64,000 nucleotides of DNA from Euphorbia lathyris (lineage: Eukaryota; Streptophyta; Magnoliopsida; Malpighiales; Euphorbiaceae), in assembly GCF_963576675.1 (NCBI RefSeq), contig NC_088916.1, positions 20,002,501 through 20,066,500 on the forward strand, read 5' to 3'. The position numbers and the translations under genes were made by a program. Below, piece after piece: positions 42,949 to 54,639 of this stretch (positions are counted from its first letter, which is position 1; every line of letters starts with the position of its first letter). The notes under the pieces were generated by a model. The model was not told the DNA's origin. It was given only the letters and a program-made list of their open reading frames with translations, and ran no database searches.

Positions 42949-45900
42949 CTTATATGTCACATGAAGCAAATTCTCCTTGTGACAGGTTCAGTAAAGGAGC
43001 AGAATCTTCAACTCTTGATCACAAAGGTGTTGATAAGGATGTGTTGGAGAAAGGCATACATCAGATGATCCAAAAAGAATTTCAGAAGTTATACAAGAAT
43101 CTGTATGAGGGAGGCAGCTCGGATTTCACAGGTTTTGCAAACGATTGTGTTGGTAATGATTCTACTCTTGATACTGCATTTCATTCTACAAATTATTGTT
43201 CTGGACATAATGCAGTATGGATTATAGATTCTGGAGCAAGCACACATATGTGCAATAACATTTCCTGTTTACTAAGGTAAACAAAGTGCTGCAACCAAGA
43301 GAGGTATATTTGCCTGATGGTTCTGCACAACAAGTCACTCATATTGGTTCAGTTACTATTAATAAGAATTTACAGTTGACAGATGTGTTGTACATTCCAG
43401 GGTTTCAACATAACTTGCTATCAATTGGCAAATTACTTGCAAGTAGCAGCTTGTGTGTTCATTTTTATGCTAAACATTGTGAAATGCAGGACCTGGATTC
43501 TTGTAGCATTATAGCTAGAGGGATTTTGCAAGCTGGATTGTATCAATTGAAGCAGTATGGAGTGGAACATCAAGGCAATTTAGAAGTTGCATTAAATGCT
43601 GGCAATACTGTGTTAGAGTCTTTGTTATGGCATGTTAAGCTAGGGCACATTGCACCAAGCAAGTTAGTGCATATGACTGGTATAGATTGTGATGTATCAG
43701 CTTTAATTAATCTGTCTTGTGAAGTTTGTCATAGAGCCAAGCAAAGTAGGTTATATTTTTCTAAGAGTGAAATAAAAACTAAGGCAATTTTTGATTTCTT
43801 ACATGTGGATGTATGTGGGCCATATAAACATGTTTCTTTAACTGGCGCTCGATATATTTTAACCGTTGTTGATGATTTCTCTAGAGTTACTTGGAGTTTT
43901 CTGTTTCATTCTAACGATCAAGTGCCAATGTTATTGTCCAATTTCTTTCAAATGATCAAGACACAATTTAAGGCTAATGTGAAAGTACTGAGAACAGACA
44001 ACGGAACAAAATTCATTGGTATTAAAACTCAGCAGATTCTTCATTCTTTGGGCATTCAACATCAGAAAACTTGTATCCACACACCACAACAGAATGGTGT
44101 AGTGGAGAGAAAGCATAGATTTCTTGCTGAAACTGCAAGAAGCTTTACTGTTCCAAGCAAATTTAAGTTCTCAATTTTGGGGTGAAGCTATGGTGCATGC
44201 TACATGATTGATTAATGTCTTGCCGACTAAAGTTCTTGATTGGAAGAGTCCATATTTTGTTTTTCATAGAAAAGAACCTGACTTATCTATGTTGAAATGT
44301 TTTGGTTGCTTATGCTACATTTCAGATACTTCTCAACACAAAGATAAGTTTGCATACTGGGCTTTTAAGGGCATTTATCTTGGATTGGCGGCAGGACAAA
44401 AGGGAAGCAAGGTATACAATCTAGACACACACAAGCTATGTGTTTCCAGGGACACTCGTTACTATGAACATGTGTTTCCTAGTTCTGGATCTGATTCCTT
44501 TACACAGGATACAATTATTGGTGATAGTCCCATGTTCAATTTGGGAGAGAATTCACCAACATATAATCAGCCAGTACCTCAATTTACACTTCTAGAACCT
44601 CAAAATAGCCTTGATCCTACAACTAACAGCCCCTCATCTTCTTCCAACAATGCTCCTACACCACAAATAACAAACCAAAATATTGCATCTACATCTGTTA
44701 CTCCTTCTTTACCAAAAAGAGTGTCTAAACCTCCTAGCTGGATGAATGATTTTATGGTAAATCAAGTTTCACACACTCTTGTTGGCACACCTTCTTACAC
44801 AGCTTTTTCAACAAATATTTGCAAAATCAAGGAGCCTACTAGTTTCACTGAAGCAAATAAATATCCAGAGTGGCAACAAGCAATGAAGAAAGAGCTTGAT
44901 GCTCTTGAGGCAAACAATACATGGATTCTAACAATTCTACCACCTGGTAAAAGAACTATCACTTCTAGGTGGGTTTTTCGAGTAAAATATCATGTTGATG
45001 GAAGTGTGGAGCGATATAAGGCCAGACTAGTGGCAAGGGGATATGATCAGAAGTTTGGGGTGGATTACACTCAAAGTTTTTCTCCTGTCACTAAAACAGT
45101 TACAGTAAGATTGTTTTTAGCTGTTGCATCAGCTCATGGCTGGCCTATTCACCAAGTTGATGTGAATAACGCCTATCTTCACGGCTTTGTAGAAGAAGAT
45201 ATTTACATGCTTCCTCCTGAAGGTTATTCCAAAGCTACAGAAGGGCAAGTTTGCAAACTGCAAAAATCCTTGTATGGCCTGAAACAGGCAGGAAGACAAT
45301 GGTATAAGGAGTTCACTAATGCTTTACAATCATTGGGGTTCTAGAAATCTATTCATGATTATTGCCTCTTTACAAGAGTACTTGATGGTCATTTCATTGC
45401 AATTATTATATATGTAGATGATATGTTACTCACGGGTTCTTCTGTAGAACAAATTGATGGGATAAAAGCTTATTTGCACAAAGCTTTTACCATTAAGGAT
45501 TTGGGGTTTGCAAGATATTTCTTGGGAGTGGAGCTGCACAGATCCAGCCAGGGCATTTTTTTTGTCTCAAATGAAGTACATCACAGACATAATTGATGAT
45601 GTTGGGTTAACAAATGCCAAGTCTGTTTCCAGCCCTTTTCCAAGTGGAGTTCAACTTGATGATCCAAATATGTAGAGTACAAGGTTTTCTGAACCGGACA
45701 AGTGCAGAAGAGCGGTTGGTAGGCTATTATACTTAGGCTTCACAAGGTCGGATATAGCCTTCACAACTCAGCAATTGACTCAGTACATGACTGATCCAAC
45801 ACAGTTGCATTGGGATGTAGCAATTCATGTTCTTAAATATCTAAAGGGTACTTGCACTCTAGGGGTTTTCTATCCAAAGGATTGTGATTTTACATTAAGA

Positions 45901-46360
45901 GGTTATTGTGATTCCGATTGGGGCAGGGACAAAATCACTCGAAAGTTTGTGACTGGGTACTGTATTTTTCTTGGAGATAGCTTGATCTCATGGAAAGCAA
46001 AAAAACCAGAACACAGTTAGCACGTCTTCGGCTGAGGCTGAATATCGTGCAATGGCTACTACAGTATGTGAATTGAAATGGCTTAGTTATCTGCTTCCAG
46101 TTTTCCAGATTCAAGTAGTGTTACCAATACCTCTGAGGTGTGATAATCAAGCTGCTATAGCTATAGCTGCTAATCCGGTGTTCCATGAGAAGGTTAAACA
46201 CATTGACATTGATTGTCATGTGGTTTGTGAGCAAGTTACGGCTGGATTCATTACAACGCCTTATGTTGCTTACCAAGAATTTGTCATGTGCTCTGATGAA
46301 AACTATGTTTAACAAGTTTGGATTGTTACAGTTAACATCTCCAACTTGAGGGGAGGCTGT
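42949..46360 (+). pseudogene. Copia pol (copy B)
   Basis: The copy of 37442-40859, from just before the protease to the end of RNase H. It keeps longer open stretches than copy A (43286-44185 and 44208-45344). A frameshift near 43265 follows the protease motif IIDSGASTHMC. Another lies near 44150 in integrase. TAG codons at 45342-45344 and 45673-45675 interrupt RT and the RT-RNase H region; the latter is shared with copy A. The RT motif QVDVNNAYLHGF and the RNase H segment YCDSDWGRDK are visible. Not functional. Confidence 0.9.
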
Positions 46361-46556
46361 TGGAATTACAGCATACAGTTAAATTTTCATCTCAATGGTT
46401 ATTTTACTTTTTATCCTTTGTAAGTGGTTTTCCACATCAGCACACTTCACACTTGTGTTGTTTCTGTTTTGCCTATATAGGAGGCTTTCTTTGTAAGTTT
46501 CAGCAGTGAGAAATATCAATCTATCAGAAATGCTTTCTAGTCCCAATTTGTTCACT
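46361..46556 (+). repeat. Copia LTR (copy B)
   Basis: A 196-bp LTR with TG...CA ends, followed by ctttc as in copy A. It has only about 6 mismatches to the 5' LTR at 22582. Confidence 0.92.
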
Positions 46557-46938
46557 TTCTCTCTCATTTCACGATTAGTTGACAATATTTATAATTAAAT
46601 AAATTACATATTAAGTAATGATTTGTGGAGTCATTGTGTCAACTTTTAAAGTTTCTTTACTATTGGAGCATTTTTAAATAAAAGTTGCCAAAAGTGATGT
46701 GGATTACTAAATTAATAAAATATTATATTTTAGTATGATGTGTTAATTTTTGGCACTTTTTTGAGCAACCTCTATGGGAGATGCTCTAAGAGGTGAAGAG
46801 AGGTTCTCTATTAATAGAGAGGATGAAGAGGCTCTCAGTGATTTGATGAGTCATTAAGAGGCTGTTGGAGCTGATTTTTCATTCTCTCTCTTCAAATTTT
46901 AATTTAAGAGTCAATTTAAGGAGTTGTTGGAGATGCTC
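46557..46938. mobile_element. right halves of both MITEs (copy B)
   Basis: The inner MITE ends at 46786 (gggagatgctc then taa) and the outer MITE ends at 46938 (ggagatgctc then taa). There are no left halves in this copy because the duplicated unit starts inside the Copia element. It includes a short insertion (tgtcaactttta) relative to copy A. Confidence 0.75.
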
Positions 46939-47043
46939 TAAGAAGATTAGTCCTGACAAGAATACTTGAACACTGTCAACTTGTAAGTTGGAATAATTTT
47001 TGAAGTATGAATCTCCAATAGTAACTTTTAAATTATTTAATTG

Positions 47044-47340
47044 AATTATCAAGAAACAATATCAGAAGCTGAATATAGAGACTTAGCTCATTGTACCTGT
47101 AAGATACAGATACAGTGGATTCTCTACTTGCTCTGGGACCTTCTTATCCCTCATCCTGGTCTTCTCTCTCTCTTCTGTTCCTATCTCTCTCTTCTGTGAG
47201 AACTAGGCTACTGTTCATATTACCCAGAATCCCGTCCATATGAGTATTAAACATATTGAAATTGACTGTCACCTAGTTCGACAAAAACTTATGCACCTGG
47301 CTCCTCTTTTCTTTATATATTGTGGCTCTTTCTCATTGTT
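47044..47340 (+). pseudogene. decayed Copia RNase H fragment (copy B)
   Basis: Same content as 41535-41830, with a small deletion after the HLV segment (about 47285) relative to copy A. Confidence 0.72.
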
Positions 47341-48070
47341 GAAATGATAAGAATTTATACAGATCAGTTCTTAGCCTTTTCCTATTCATATTGCTTTTAG
47401 CTTTATGCAATTTATAAATTCCATAGTCGTGTCACTCATATGGAGGTTGCTTGAAGCCATAACATTTTTTAAAGTACTCGAATTGAAGAATACAATGCCA
47501 AACTTCGTGATAAGGAGGAACAAGATAAGTTTAGTTGCCTCAAAAAAAAAAGTTTATGAATTGTTTGGACCAATTTGAAAATTAATTTGTTCAAATAGAC
47601 AATGTCATAGAACTATTTGAACTAAAAGTTCAAGCTGATAGTTGAAACCCAATCATATAACTTATATTAATCTCTAACACACTTCTACACGTAAATATGG
47701 ATTATATCATGGAATCATTTGAACTAAAAGGCCAAGCCGATAGTTAAGACTTATATTAATCTCTGACAAGAATCAACATGCAGAATGCTAAAATACAAAT
47801 ATTTCTTCAAATTCTAAACTGAGTTTGAAGAGGTACTTATATATCCTCTGATGTCATGATATGATTTCTTGGGGTAAAATTCATATTTTGTTTGTTATTA
47901 ATTTTGTTTGGATTATAACAATAATACACCTTACCAAGAGGTCCTATTCACCCGGTCATTTCAAAATTATGTGTGATTGAGATCATTTTAAGGACATGGC
48001 GTAATAGCTGACTTTTCTTATTGGTTTATCATATTATTAAGTTTTCAAATCAAGCTTGGTTTATCATATT

Positions 48071-48793
48071 ATGGATGTAATCAAATTTGATAACTCTTCT
48101 TCCCTGATTGATCTAAAAGATTGCACTCTTTTGGAACTAAACAACTCTACTATGCAAATTTTTGGCATTTGTCTCCAATATTGACCATATGGAGAGAATA
48201 TAATGTCTTGGGGTTTGTAGAAAAGGATATCGGATACAGTGACACGCTAACCTTAATGTCATTATCTTTGAAGAGTTGTTTGGCAACTTCTGGAAAAGAA
48301 ACAACAACAGCAGTAACTTGGCCAAGTTGAAGCTGCATAAAATGTAACACTCTGGTTCAATACCATGTAGATATTGTCCACTCTGTTCCAATTCCAACAC
48401 ATTGGACCGCACGGCTTTAAAACGCGTCTGCATGTATTGGATTCACATCTTACTAATAAGCCTCAATCACTCCCTCTCCATTTCCAATGTGGGATTCAGT
48501 TCATTCCTGCCTCATCGCCATCCCTTAGGGCCGCTCCTTGCTCAGGTCTTCTACACCAGCGCCACCCACTCTGGACCGGGTCGTTACGTAAAAGATCCAT
48601 AAATTTTGGCAAGCTCAGCTAGGTGGAGATGAGGTAGTCCACGGATGATTTGGTGGAGGTTTCCGATGAAAGGTAACTTGGGTGGCTGCGGAGGTTGATT
48701 TGAAGTTTGGGATTTCTTCTTCCATATAATGAAAACTAGAATTAGTAGCAAGCTCAAAAGGGTTGGGGACAAAAATGAGAATAAATCTTCCAT
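48071..48793 (-). pseudogene. cytochrome P450 exon 1 relic with solo LTR insertion
   Basis: On the minus strand the relic begins MEDLFSFLSPTLLSLLLIL at the ATG (48793) and runs through the hinge PPKLPFIGNLHQ to AKIYG. It is then interrupted by a 246-bp solo LTR and continues from MQLQLGQVTAVVVS to about ITSIN. Part of the segment between SNRCRVS and the C-helix is deleted, and frames are broken. No exon 2 is present. It is the nearest relative in layout to the pseudogene at 15853-17417, with which it shares upstream DNA. Confidence 0.88.
48343..48588. mobile_element. solo LTR in the P450 relic
   Basis: It begins tgtaacactctgg and ends gggtcgttacg (terminal CA altered to CG). It is flanked by the 5-bp duplication taaaa (48338-48342 and 48589-48593). 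The flanks join to an uninterrupted P450 reading order. A truncated first part is found in copy A at 42843-42948. It belongs to no other element in the window. Confidence 0.88.
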
Positions 48794-49890
48794 TGGTGAA
48801 TTAGTAGAAGATTTCTTTGTTTTGTAACACTTAGCCGAGGGTTTTATAGAAAATCTAAAACTAAACACTTAAAACTTTTAAAGAAGGTGTCTAACTAAAC
48901 ACTTAGAAACTTTCTTTAAATATGCATACTTTGTTTTGTAATGTACACCATTGATTTCAAAGCATAATGAATATGAGCCATTGATATATCTCATTAATAT
49001 TAACTAGTTAAGGTTTGGAGCCGTCAATGAAATCAAACTCTACTCTTCTTCGACTCTTTTTCAATCTCTTTCACGTCCATTTTCTCCAAACCTTCTAACT
49101 TAGGGCATCGAAATTGTCATTGGAAAATGTTTACTTATGTTGCAAGGATATACACTGACACGAAACAGTCCCGGACATAAAAATACTAAAAATGCGTGTT
49201 TGTGCAACATAGGTGTTTAGAGCATGTCTGGTCTTTTCGTGTAATTATTTTGAATGTCAATTTGTATATATGTTAGTTATTATGGGATATTTTTTTTTAC
49301 TTGTATTTGCACTTCATAACTTTCCTAATTTTTTTTTTTTTTTATCATGGAATTGATGATCTTTTGTTTTTATTAAATAAAAACAAATTAATGTATTAGT
49401 TTGCATTATTATTTATATTTTGTCATCTTCCTTCAACATGCATAAACATAGTAATTATTGTTGAAGCTTTCTAAGGGTATGTAGCAGTTGGGATTTCTTC
49501 ATGTACATCATGTACCCACTCTCTCACTTTTTTTTTGTACTGTTTATCACTTGTGAACTTTTATAAAGTGTTAGGAATGGAGATTACATCATTGGAGATT
49601 ATATTAGTGACTTTTCACATATTATTTATATTATTTTGAGAGTGTGGACTAAAAGTATTCAGATGTTTTGCTAATTTTGGCTACTTCCACTTAAAATGAG
49701 AAGTTTAATTATTGAACATAGGATCAATAAAATAAGACCAGAACTAACATATCAAAGTAAGTTTATGGGGACGGTTAAATAAGAAGCTTCAAGAAGAAAG
49801 CATATAAATTCACACGTTGACCAATGGAAGTTTCAGACTTCAAAGGCACGCTCCTAATCCTTAAATCATGCCATAAACTACAGAGTGACC
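48794..49890. repeat. duplicated P450 upstream region, copy 2
   Basis: Similar in order to 17418-18660 but shorter. It has the same leader and TATA region (48839-48851). The right end (about 49730-49890) matches the tggggacggttaaataagaag block. No gene is seen. Confidence 0.75.
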
Positions 49891-50511
49891 AATAAAACTA
49901 CACTTTTTTTCTTTAATAATGATTAAAGAGATTAAGTTTTTCATAAATATGGTACATACCGAACATTCAACATCTTTATATACACTCACCAGTGGAAAAA
50001 TAGACATTAGCGATGCATTTTTACGGTCGTTAGCGACATACATATAACGGAAAAATAGGCATTTGTTATACGTGTTTACATTGGGCGTCACAAGGTCTTA
50101 AAAAAAACTATCAAATTTTGTTTTATCTTTGCACTGTCCTCTACTTACTGATAGATTTATTCAATTGATAAGCCACTTTCTGCAAACTCCAAAATTTCAT
50201 TTCACCAGATCTTCATAATTGCAAAATCGAACCTGTTTGAACAACCATGTGCTAGATTCACGTTTCACCGGAAACCTAAGTATCATACAATAGCATATAT
50301 ATTTCTTTATCTTCACCAACACACACAAAGATTCTGCATTACTTGTTGGAGTTCTTATAAATTGGTTGATAGGAGATCAAAAATTCAATTTATAATACCA
50401 AAATCAAAAGAAATAGTAGAAAAATAACAATACAAAAGCAAGCTTCATCAAGCATGGCAAAGTGATTCACTGTAAAAACAAAATGCATGATGAGTTATTT
50501 GTTCTAGCAAC
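49891..50511. other. intergenic, 3' side of the F-box gene
   Basis: No credible gene. The right part probably includes the F-box 3' UTR. I could not identify a clear polyadenylation signal or a transposon boundary. Confidence 0.55.
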
Positions 50512-51663
50512 TTACTGGCACAATCTTGGCGAAACTAAACTCTCAACATAAGGAGATGCATAAAAAGCATTTTCATCGGTAATATTATCACCTTGAATCA
50601 CAACTTTCTTGAAGCTGCCATCTTTTATGTCATAAAATCTGAGTCCAAGGTCCCCATTGTGCACCAGAATTTCTCCAGTCCTTGTAAAGCAGGAATGGTA
50701 TTGCACACCAATTCCCGAAGGGGCAATTTTAAAAATTTTGTTCCATGAACTTTTCATCCCACAATAGTCTTGCAGGACCCATAACTCTCCCTGTCCTTCA
50801 GAGTTGGCACCTACAATTCCAAGACACTCCTTGTAAATCAACAAAGTCCAATCATTATAACTTGTTGGCAAATTCACATGATCCAACCTTTCTTCCACCA
50901 AATCAAAATATACAATCAATTCTGTTACATCATCTTCATCAGAATTCCTTGTTGCAGTCCAATGGAGATGATTTCTTGTATAAATTCCAGTCAGTTGACA
51001 AATATTGTAAGTGAAGAAGTTCTTTGATATTTCCCTCTTCCTCCATGAGCTGCTTTTTAGAGAAAAGACTTCAACAAAAAAGCATCTCTGAGGGAATCTC
51101 TCATTACTAGAATAGGAAGGTATACTTACAATCTTGTAATCATCAGTACTTGAATCATAACCCATTAAAGTAAAACCAATGTCTAATTGCGAATTTCTTA
51201 TTATCTTATACTCCAATGGGAAAGATGGATTCCAAAGGAGGATACCACGTCCAAACATATTGAAGCATATCAATCCATCACAAAAGTTACAAACACGAAT
51301 AGGAATCCCTTCGTGGTGACTAGCATGAAGCTGGTATGGAAAATCAAATTGTTTAGCATGTACAATGCCATCAGAAATTTCTTTATACATAACACAACGA
51401 CTGGAAGCATTCCAAGAAGGAATAAGAAGGCCAAGGAAATTTTTGTGCTGATTGTAATGGGTAGCATGAGCATGATTCAAATGTTCTTTTATGAACTTGG
51501 GGCTGTTTATAATTGAACGCCACGATTTACAAACTGTCTTAAATTTCAAAAGACACTTCACTGGCAATCTTAGCAGAATTTCTATCAAAATCTCCTCTAG
51601 CAATTCCATCATGGCTGCTTTTTTTGTATCTCTTCCTCCGTCCATCCCAGCAAGTGAAGACAT
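50512..51663 (-). CDS. F-box protein with F-box-associated domain
   Basis: 383 residues, intact. The F-box is at about residues 18-62 (LLEEILIEILLRLPVKCLLKFKTVCKSWRSIINSPKF), which would bind the Skp1-like subunit of an SCF ubiquitin ligase. The rest looks like the F-box-associated (FBA) domain common in plants, with GLICF, LLWNPSFPLEYK, GYDSSTDDYKIV, VEVFSLKSSSWR and a C-terminal VLVHNG-like blade, and would select the substrate. No substrate can be named. The coding region has no intron. A 5'-UTR intron is probable (donor at 52164, acceptor at 51683 on the minus strand, about 482 bp), placing the transcription start upstream of 52170. The start at 51663 is the first ATG; a later in-frame Met at residue 7 is possible. 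Confidence 0.88.
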   Translation of the reverse strand: MSSLAGMDGGRDTKKAAMMELLEEILIEILLRLPVKCLLKFKTVCKSWRSIINSPKFIKEHLNHAHATHYNQHKNFLGLLIPSWNASSRCVMYKEISDGIVHAKQFDFPYQLHASHHEGIPIRVCNFCDGLICFNMFGRGILLWNPSFPLEYKIIRNSQLDIGFTLMGYDSSTDDYKIVSIPSYSSNERFPQRCFFVEVFSLKSSSWRKREISKNFFTYNICQLTGIYTRNHLHWTATRNSDEDDVTELIVYFDLVEERLDHVNLPTSYNDWTLLIYKECLGIVGANSEGQGELWVLQDYCGMKSSWNKIFKIAPSGIGVQYHSCFTRTGEILVHNGDLGLRFYDIKDGSFKKVVIQGDNITDENAFYASPYVESLVSPRLCQ

Positions 51664-51682
51664 TAATTGTTATGTTTGATTA

Positions 51683-52164
51683 CTGAGAGAATGAAGTTTT
51701 AGATATACAAAGCATATAAAATCCTTATACAAAGTAACACATGAAATGAAAAAACATAGACATTTTATTTGTGTGAAATTAAACAAGTAAAGCACGATAC
51801 AGGAACTGATACTGTGTGCTTAAATTCCAAACAAGTTAAACATTCCCAGATTGAAAAAACATAGACATTTTAACTCAGAACACAACTTCTATGCACAATA
51901 ATAAGAGAATAAATACATTATGTGTTCCCAAGTATTGAGCAAAACCCTATGAATCCCATTTGAACATTCCCAGAGATAAAATTCGAAAATGCAATGTTCT
52001 GATCTTGTCACAAGAAAAGGCAACCAAACACATTTCCGCTAGATAAGAAGCCGACGCTTACATAGATGGAAATCTAAATTGATAATTCGGTTAGATTCAT
52101 ATGAAACACTAGCTTCGAATATAAACTAAAAACAAACAAGAAAACATCAATTTTGGATCAGTAC
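51683..52164 (-). other. probable 5'-UTR intron of the F-box gene
   Basis: The minus strand reads atatcag followed by gtactgatcc (donor) and, near the ATG, ttctctcag followed by taatcaaac (acceptor). Intron in the leader of such genes is common. Only splice-site sequence supports this. Confidence 0.5.
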
Positions 52165-52368
52165 CTGATATCAATGGCTCGTTAGGAAGGAAAATCAGAG
52201 AAAATATTGTGCGAGGGAAGAGGTGTTCTGCTTCACTGTTGAGAGAAAAAGAGACAAGACCTTTTTCTTTCTAGAATTCTCCAATTTTGCGATCGTTTTT
52301 CACAATACCCATGATCGACTTGGCGTCTTTCTGATTTCAAAATCAACATTTTCTGATTACATATAATA

Positions 52369-53015
52369 TCTATACTACATATAATTACCGAAGCTGAGAG
52401 GAATGAGAGAAGTATTTTAGAGGTCTTTTTTTTTATGCAACATTAGAAAAGTATTGATTATAATAGTTAATAGTTTATAGAATAATATATTGATGTTGCT
52501 TCCATTTTAACATAGATTGTAATTCTTTTGTATTGTAGATATAATATTTAATTTTAATTGTAGTTTAATTCAATTTTTGTTTAACCTATATTGTAATTCT
52601 TTTGTATCGTAAATATAATATTTAATTTTAATTATAGTTTAATTCAATTTTTGGTTTTTTATTATATTCTAATATATTTCTTAATTAATTTGCTATTTTA
52701 TTATTATTGTTTCACATAATATTTGGAATATGAAAATGTATTAAAATTCCTAAAAAGTACAAATCATTGAATTTTGTAAAAATAAATAAATCATTCATCT
52801 TTAGTTAAAATTCTATAAAAAAGTAGTCAATTATTTTTAAAACTAATTTAATTTGAATTATCATTAAAAAATATATATTAATTTCAAATATACATAATAT
52901 AAATTTTTTTCATAGTATGATATAAAATTATTTAAAAGTAAATATGTCAATTTATTTATTTATCTAAATTATATAAAAGTTTCATACCCCGTGCACCGCA
53001 CGGGTTTTCGACTAG
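52369..53015 (+). mobile_element. non-autonomous Helitron, 647 bp
   Basis: It begins tctatactacatataatt after an A and ends with a GC-rich hairpin (52988-53004, stem cccgtgc/gcacggg), then ttttcgactag before a T. TC start, CTAG end, terminal hairpin and insertion between A and T with no duplication are Helitron hallmarks. No Rep/helicase gene. It lies about 200 bp upstream of the F-box leader. It is the empty-site relative of the larger Helitron at 54372-59466. Confidence 0.92.
52988..53004 (+). other. Helitron terminal hairpin
   Basis: A 7-bp stem cccgtgc/gcacggg with loop acc, 11 bases before the CTAG end. The copy in the larger Helitron (59439-59455) has loop atc and the same stem. Confidence 0.88.
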
Positions 53016-53123
53016 TATTTATTAATGGCGCAAGCTATTGTTCATTATTTGTTTTTTCACCAGAAATGAAAAATTAATTCAATAGTAGAAAAAAAAAGTA
53101 TACAAAGTAATAGTTATTTTTTA

Positions 53124-53932
53124 GGGTAAATAATTATAAAGTCCCTGAGTTTTTAGTTAATACACTAGTTAGTCCCTCTGTTTTTAGAAATAATTATATA
53201 GTCACTTAGTTTTTAGTTTCATCAACTCCTTAGTCCTTATGTTTGAGTCAATGGTCAAACTATACCAAATAAATTTTAAAATACCAAAATTACCCTTTAT
53301 TCTATATTTTAAAAATAAAACATCTATTTTTCTTATTTTATGTGTTTTTCTCCTTTTTTCCTACATAGTCTCTACAATTTTTTTTCCTGCATAATCTCTA
53401 CAATATTAAGTAATTAATTTATTAAATTTTATATAATTATAGAAATTTAATTTAGTAGCCTAAATGTTATTGACTAAAAAAACGAATGAAAAATATTTCA
53501 AAAATTATCAAAATAAGAGAAAAACTATATAAATTGTAAAAAGCAATCTTTATTTATCTCTAATAAATTTTATAAATGAAAAAAAATGATTTTTTAAAAA
53601 TTTTATTAATATTTAATGCTAGTTTAAAGATATTATATTAAAAAATAAAAATTTAAGAGAATAAAAATACATTTTTAATGATTAGTATATACAATCACAT
53701 AAATTTCGATATATATATACTTCATAAACTTTATTAAAACTATTTCGATTAAATTTGAAATTAAAAAATAAGTTTTTTATGTAAATAACTAGGGGCAATT
53801 TGGACTTTCATCTACAAAAACATATGGAAGGACTAAAGAGTTGATTAAAATAAAACTTAAGGACCTTATAATAATAGAATGGACCTACTAATATGTTAAG
53901 CAAAAACATAAGGACTTTATAATTATTTACTC
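53124..53932. mobile_element. Mutator-like foldback element, 809 bp
   Basis: It starts gggtaaataattataaagtc and ends with the complement gactttataattatttactc. The 9-bp target duplication tatttttta lies at 53115-53123 and 53933-53941. Sub-terminal words such as agtccctctgttttt are also found in foldback elements elsewhere in the window. The interior is AT-rich without a gene. Confidence 0.88.
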
Positions 53933-53941
53933 TATTTTTTA

Positions 53942-54371
53942 TAGTGTTTCTCTTTATTAATTTATGAATCGTATTGTAAACGGTCAATGTTTGGATTTTA
54001 CTTATAAAAAAAATGTACTACTTCATTTTTTAAAGTTTGCATTTTGAATTCGTTATTTATCTTTAACAAAGTAAACCCAAATGACTAGCGATGTAAACCA
54101 TATAGTTTGTTTTCAAAAAAACCAAAAGTAACAATCTACAAAAACATAAAACTACGAGTAGGTTTTATGTGAAATTAACCTTAAATTTAGATATGTTAAT
54201 AATTTGTAGGAATGTATGTATTAATGGTAGGATTTTATACTAGGCATGGGATGTTCTCAAAACAAAACCTTCCATTTAAAATTAGTCCATAATGAAGAGA
54301 GGCACCAAAGACTGTGCACTGCTATAAACCGAACAGAAGGTACTACAATAATAGAACCCACTTCTGAACAA
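53942..54371. other. AT-rich spacer between foldback element and Helitron
   Basis: 430 bp with no gene I can support. A short open frame at 54246-54452 crosses the Helitron border and is chance. Confidence 0.6.
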
Positions 54372-54639
54372 TCTATACTATATATAATTACCGAAGCAGA
54401 GAGAAATGAGAAGAAGTGTTTTAGAGGTCTTTTTGATGAGTTGTCAACGTAGTAAAAAAATCAGATTAAAAATATTTAATTAATTAAAAATAAATATTTA
54501 ATTAATTAAAAATAACAAATTTATATTTATAATATATTAAATAATTACTAGCCTATTAATTAAAATAATAAAAGAAAGCAAGAGTTATGGGAAGATGAAA
54601 AAACACAAAGCAAACGAAATCCAAAAGTCACAAATAAAC

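Larger units (their letters stand above)
42949..48452 (+). repeat. tandem segmental duplication, copy B
   Basis: The head-to-tail copy of 37442-42948. It starts within Copia pol and lacks gag and the 5' LTR, which shows it arose by duplication of an already inserted and rearranged segment rather than by a new insertion. It retains the complete right end of the P450 relic and solo LTR because unduplicated DNA continues after 48452. Confidence 0.93.

Noticed and set aside
42949..46556. Second independent Copia insertion
   Set aside because: It has no 5' LTR or gag and is followed by the same MITE halves, RNase H scrap and P450 relic as copy A, so it is a segmental duplication.
53942..54371. 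Possible extra foldback element between 53942 and the Helitron
   Set aside because: I could not pair any inverted ends or target duplication there.
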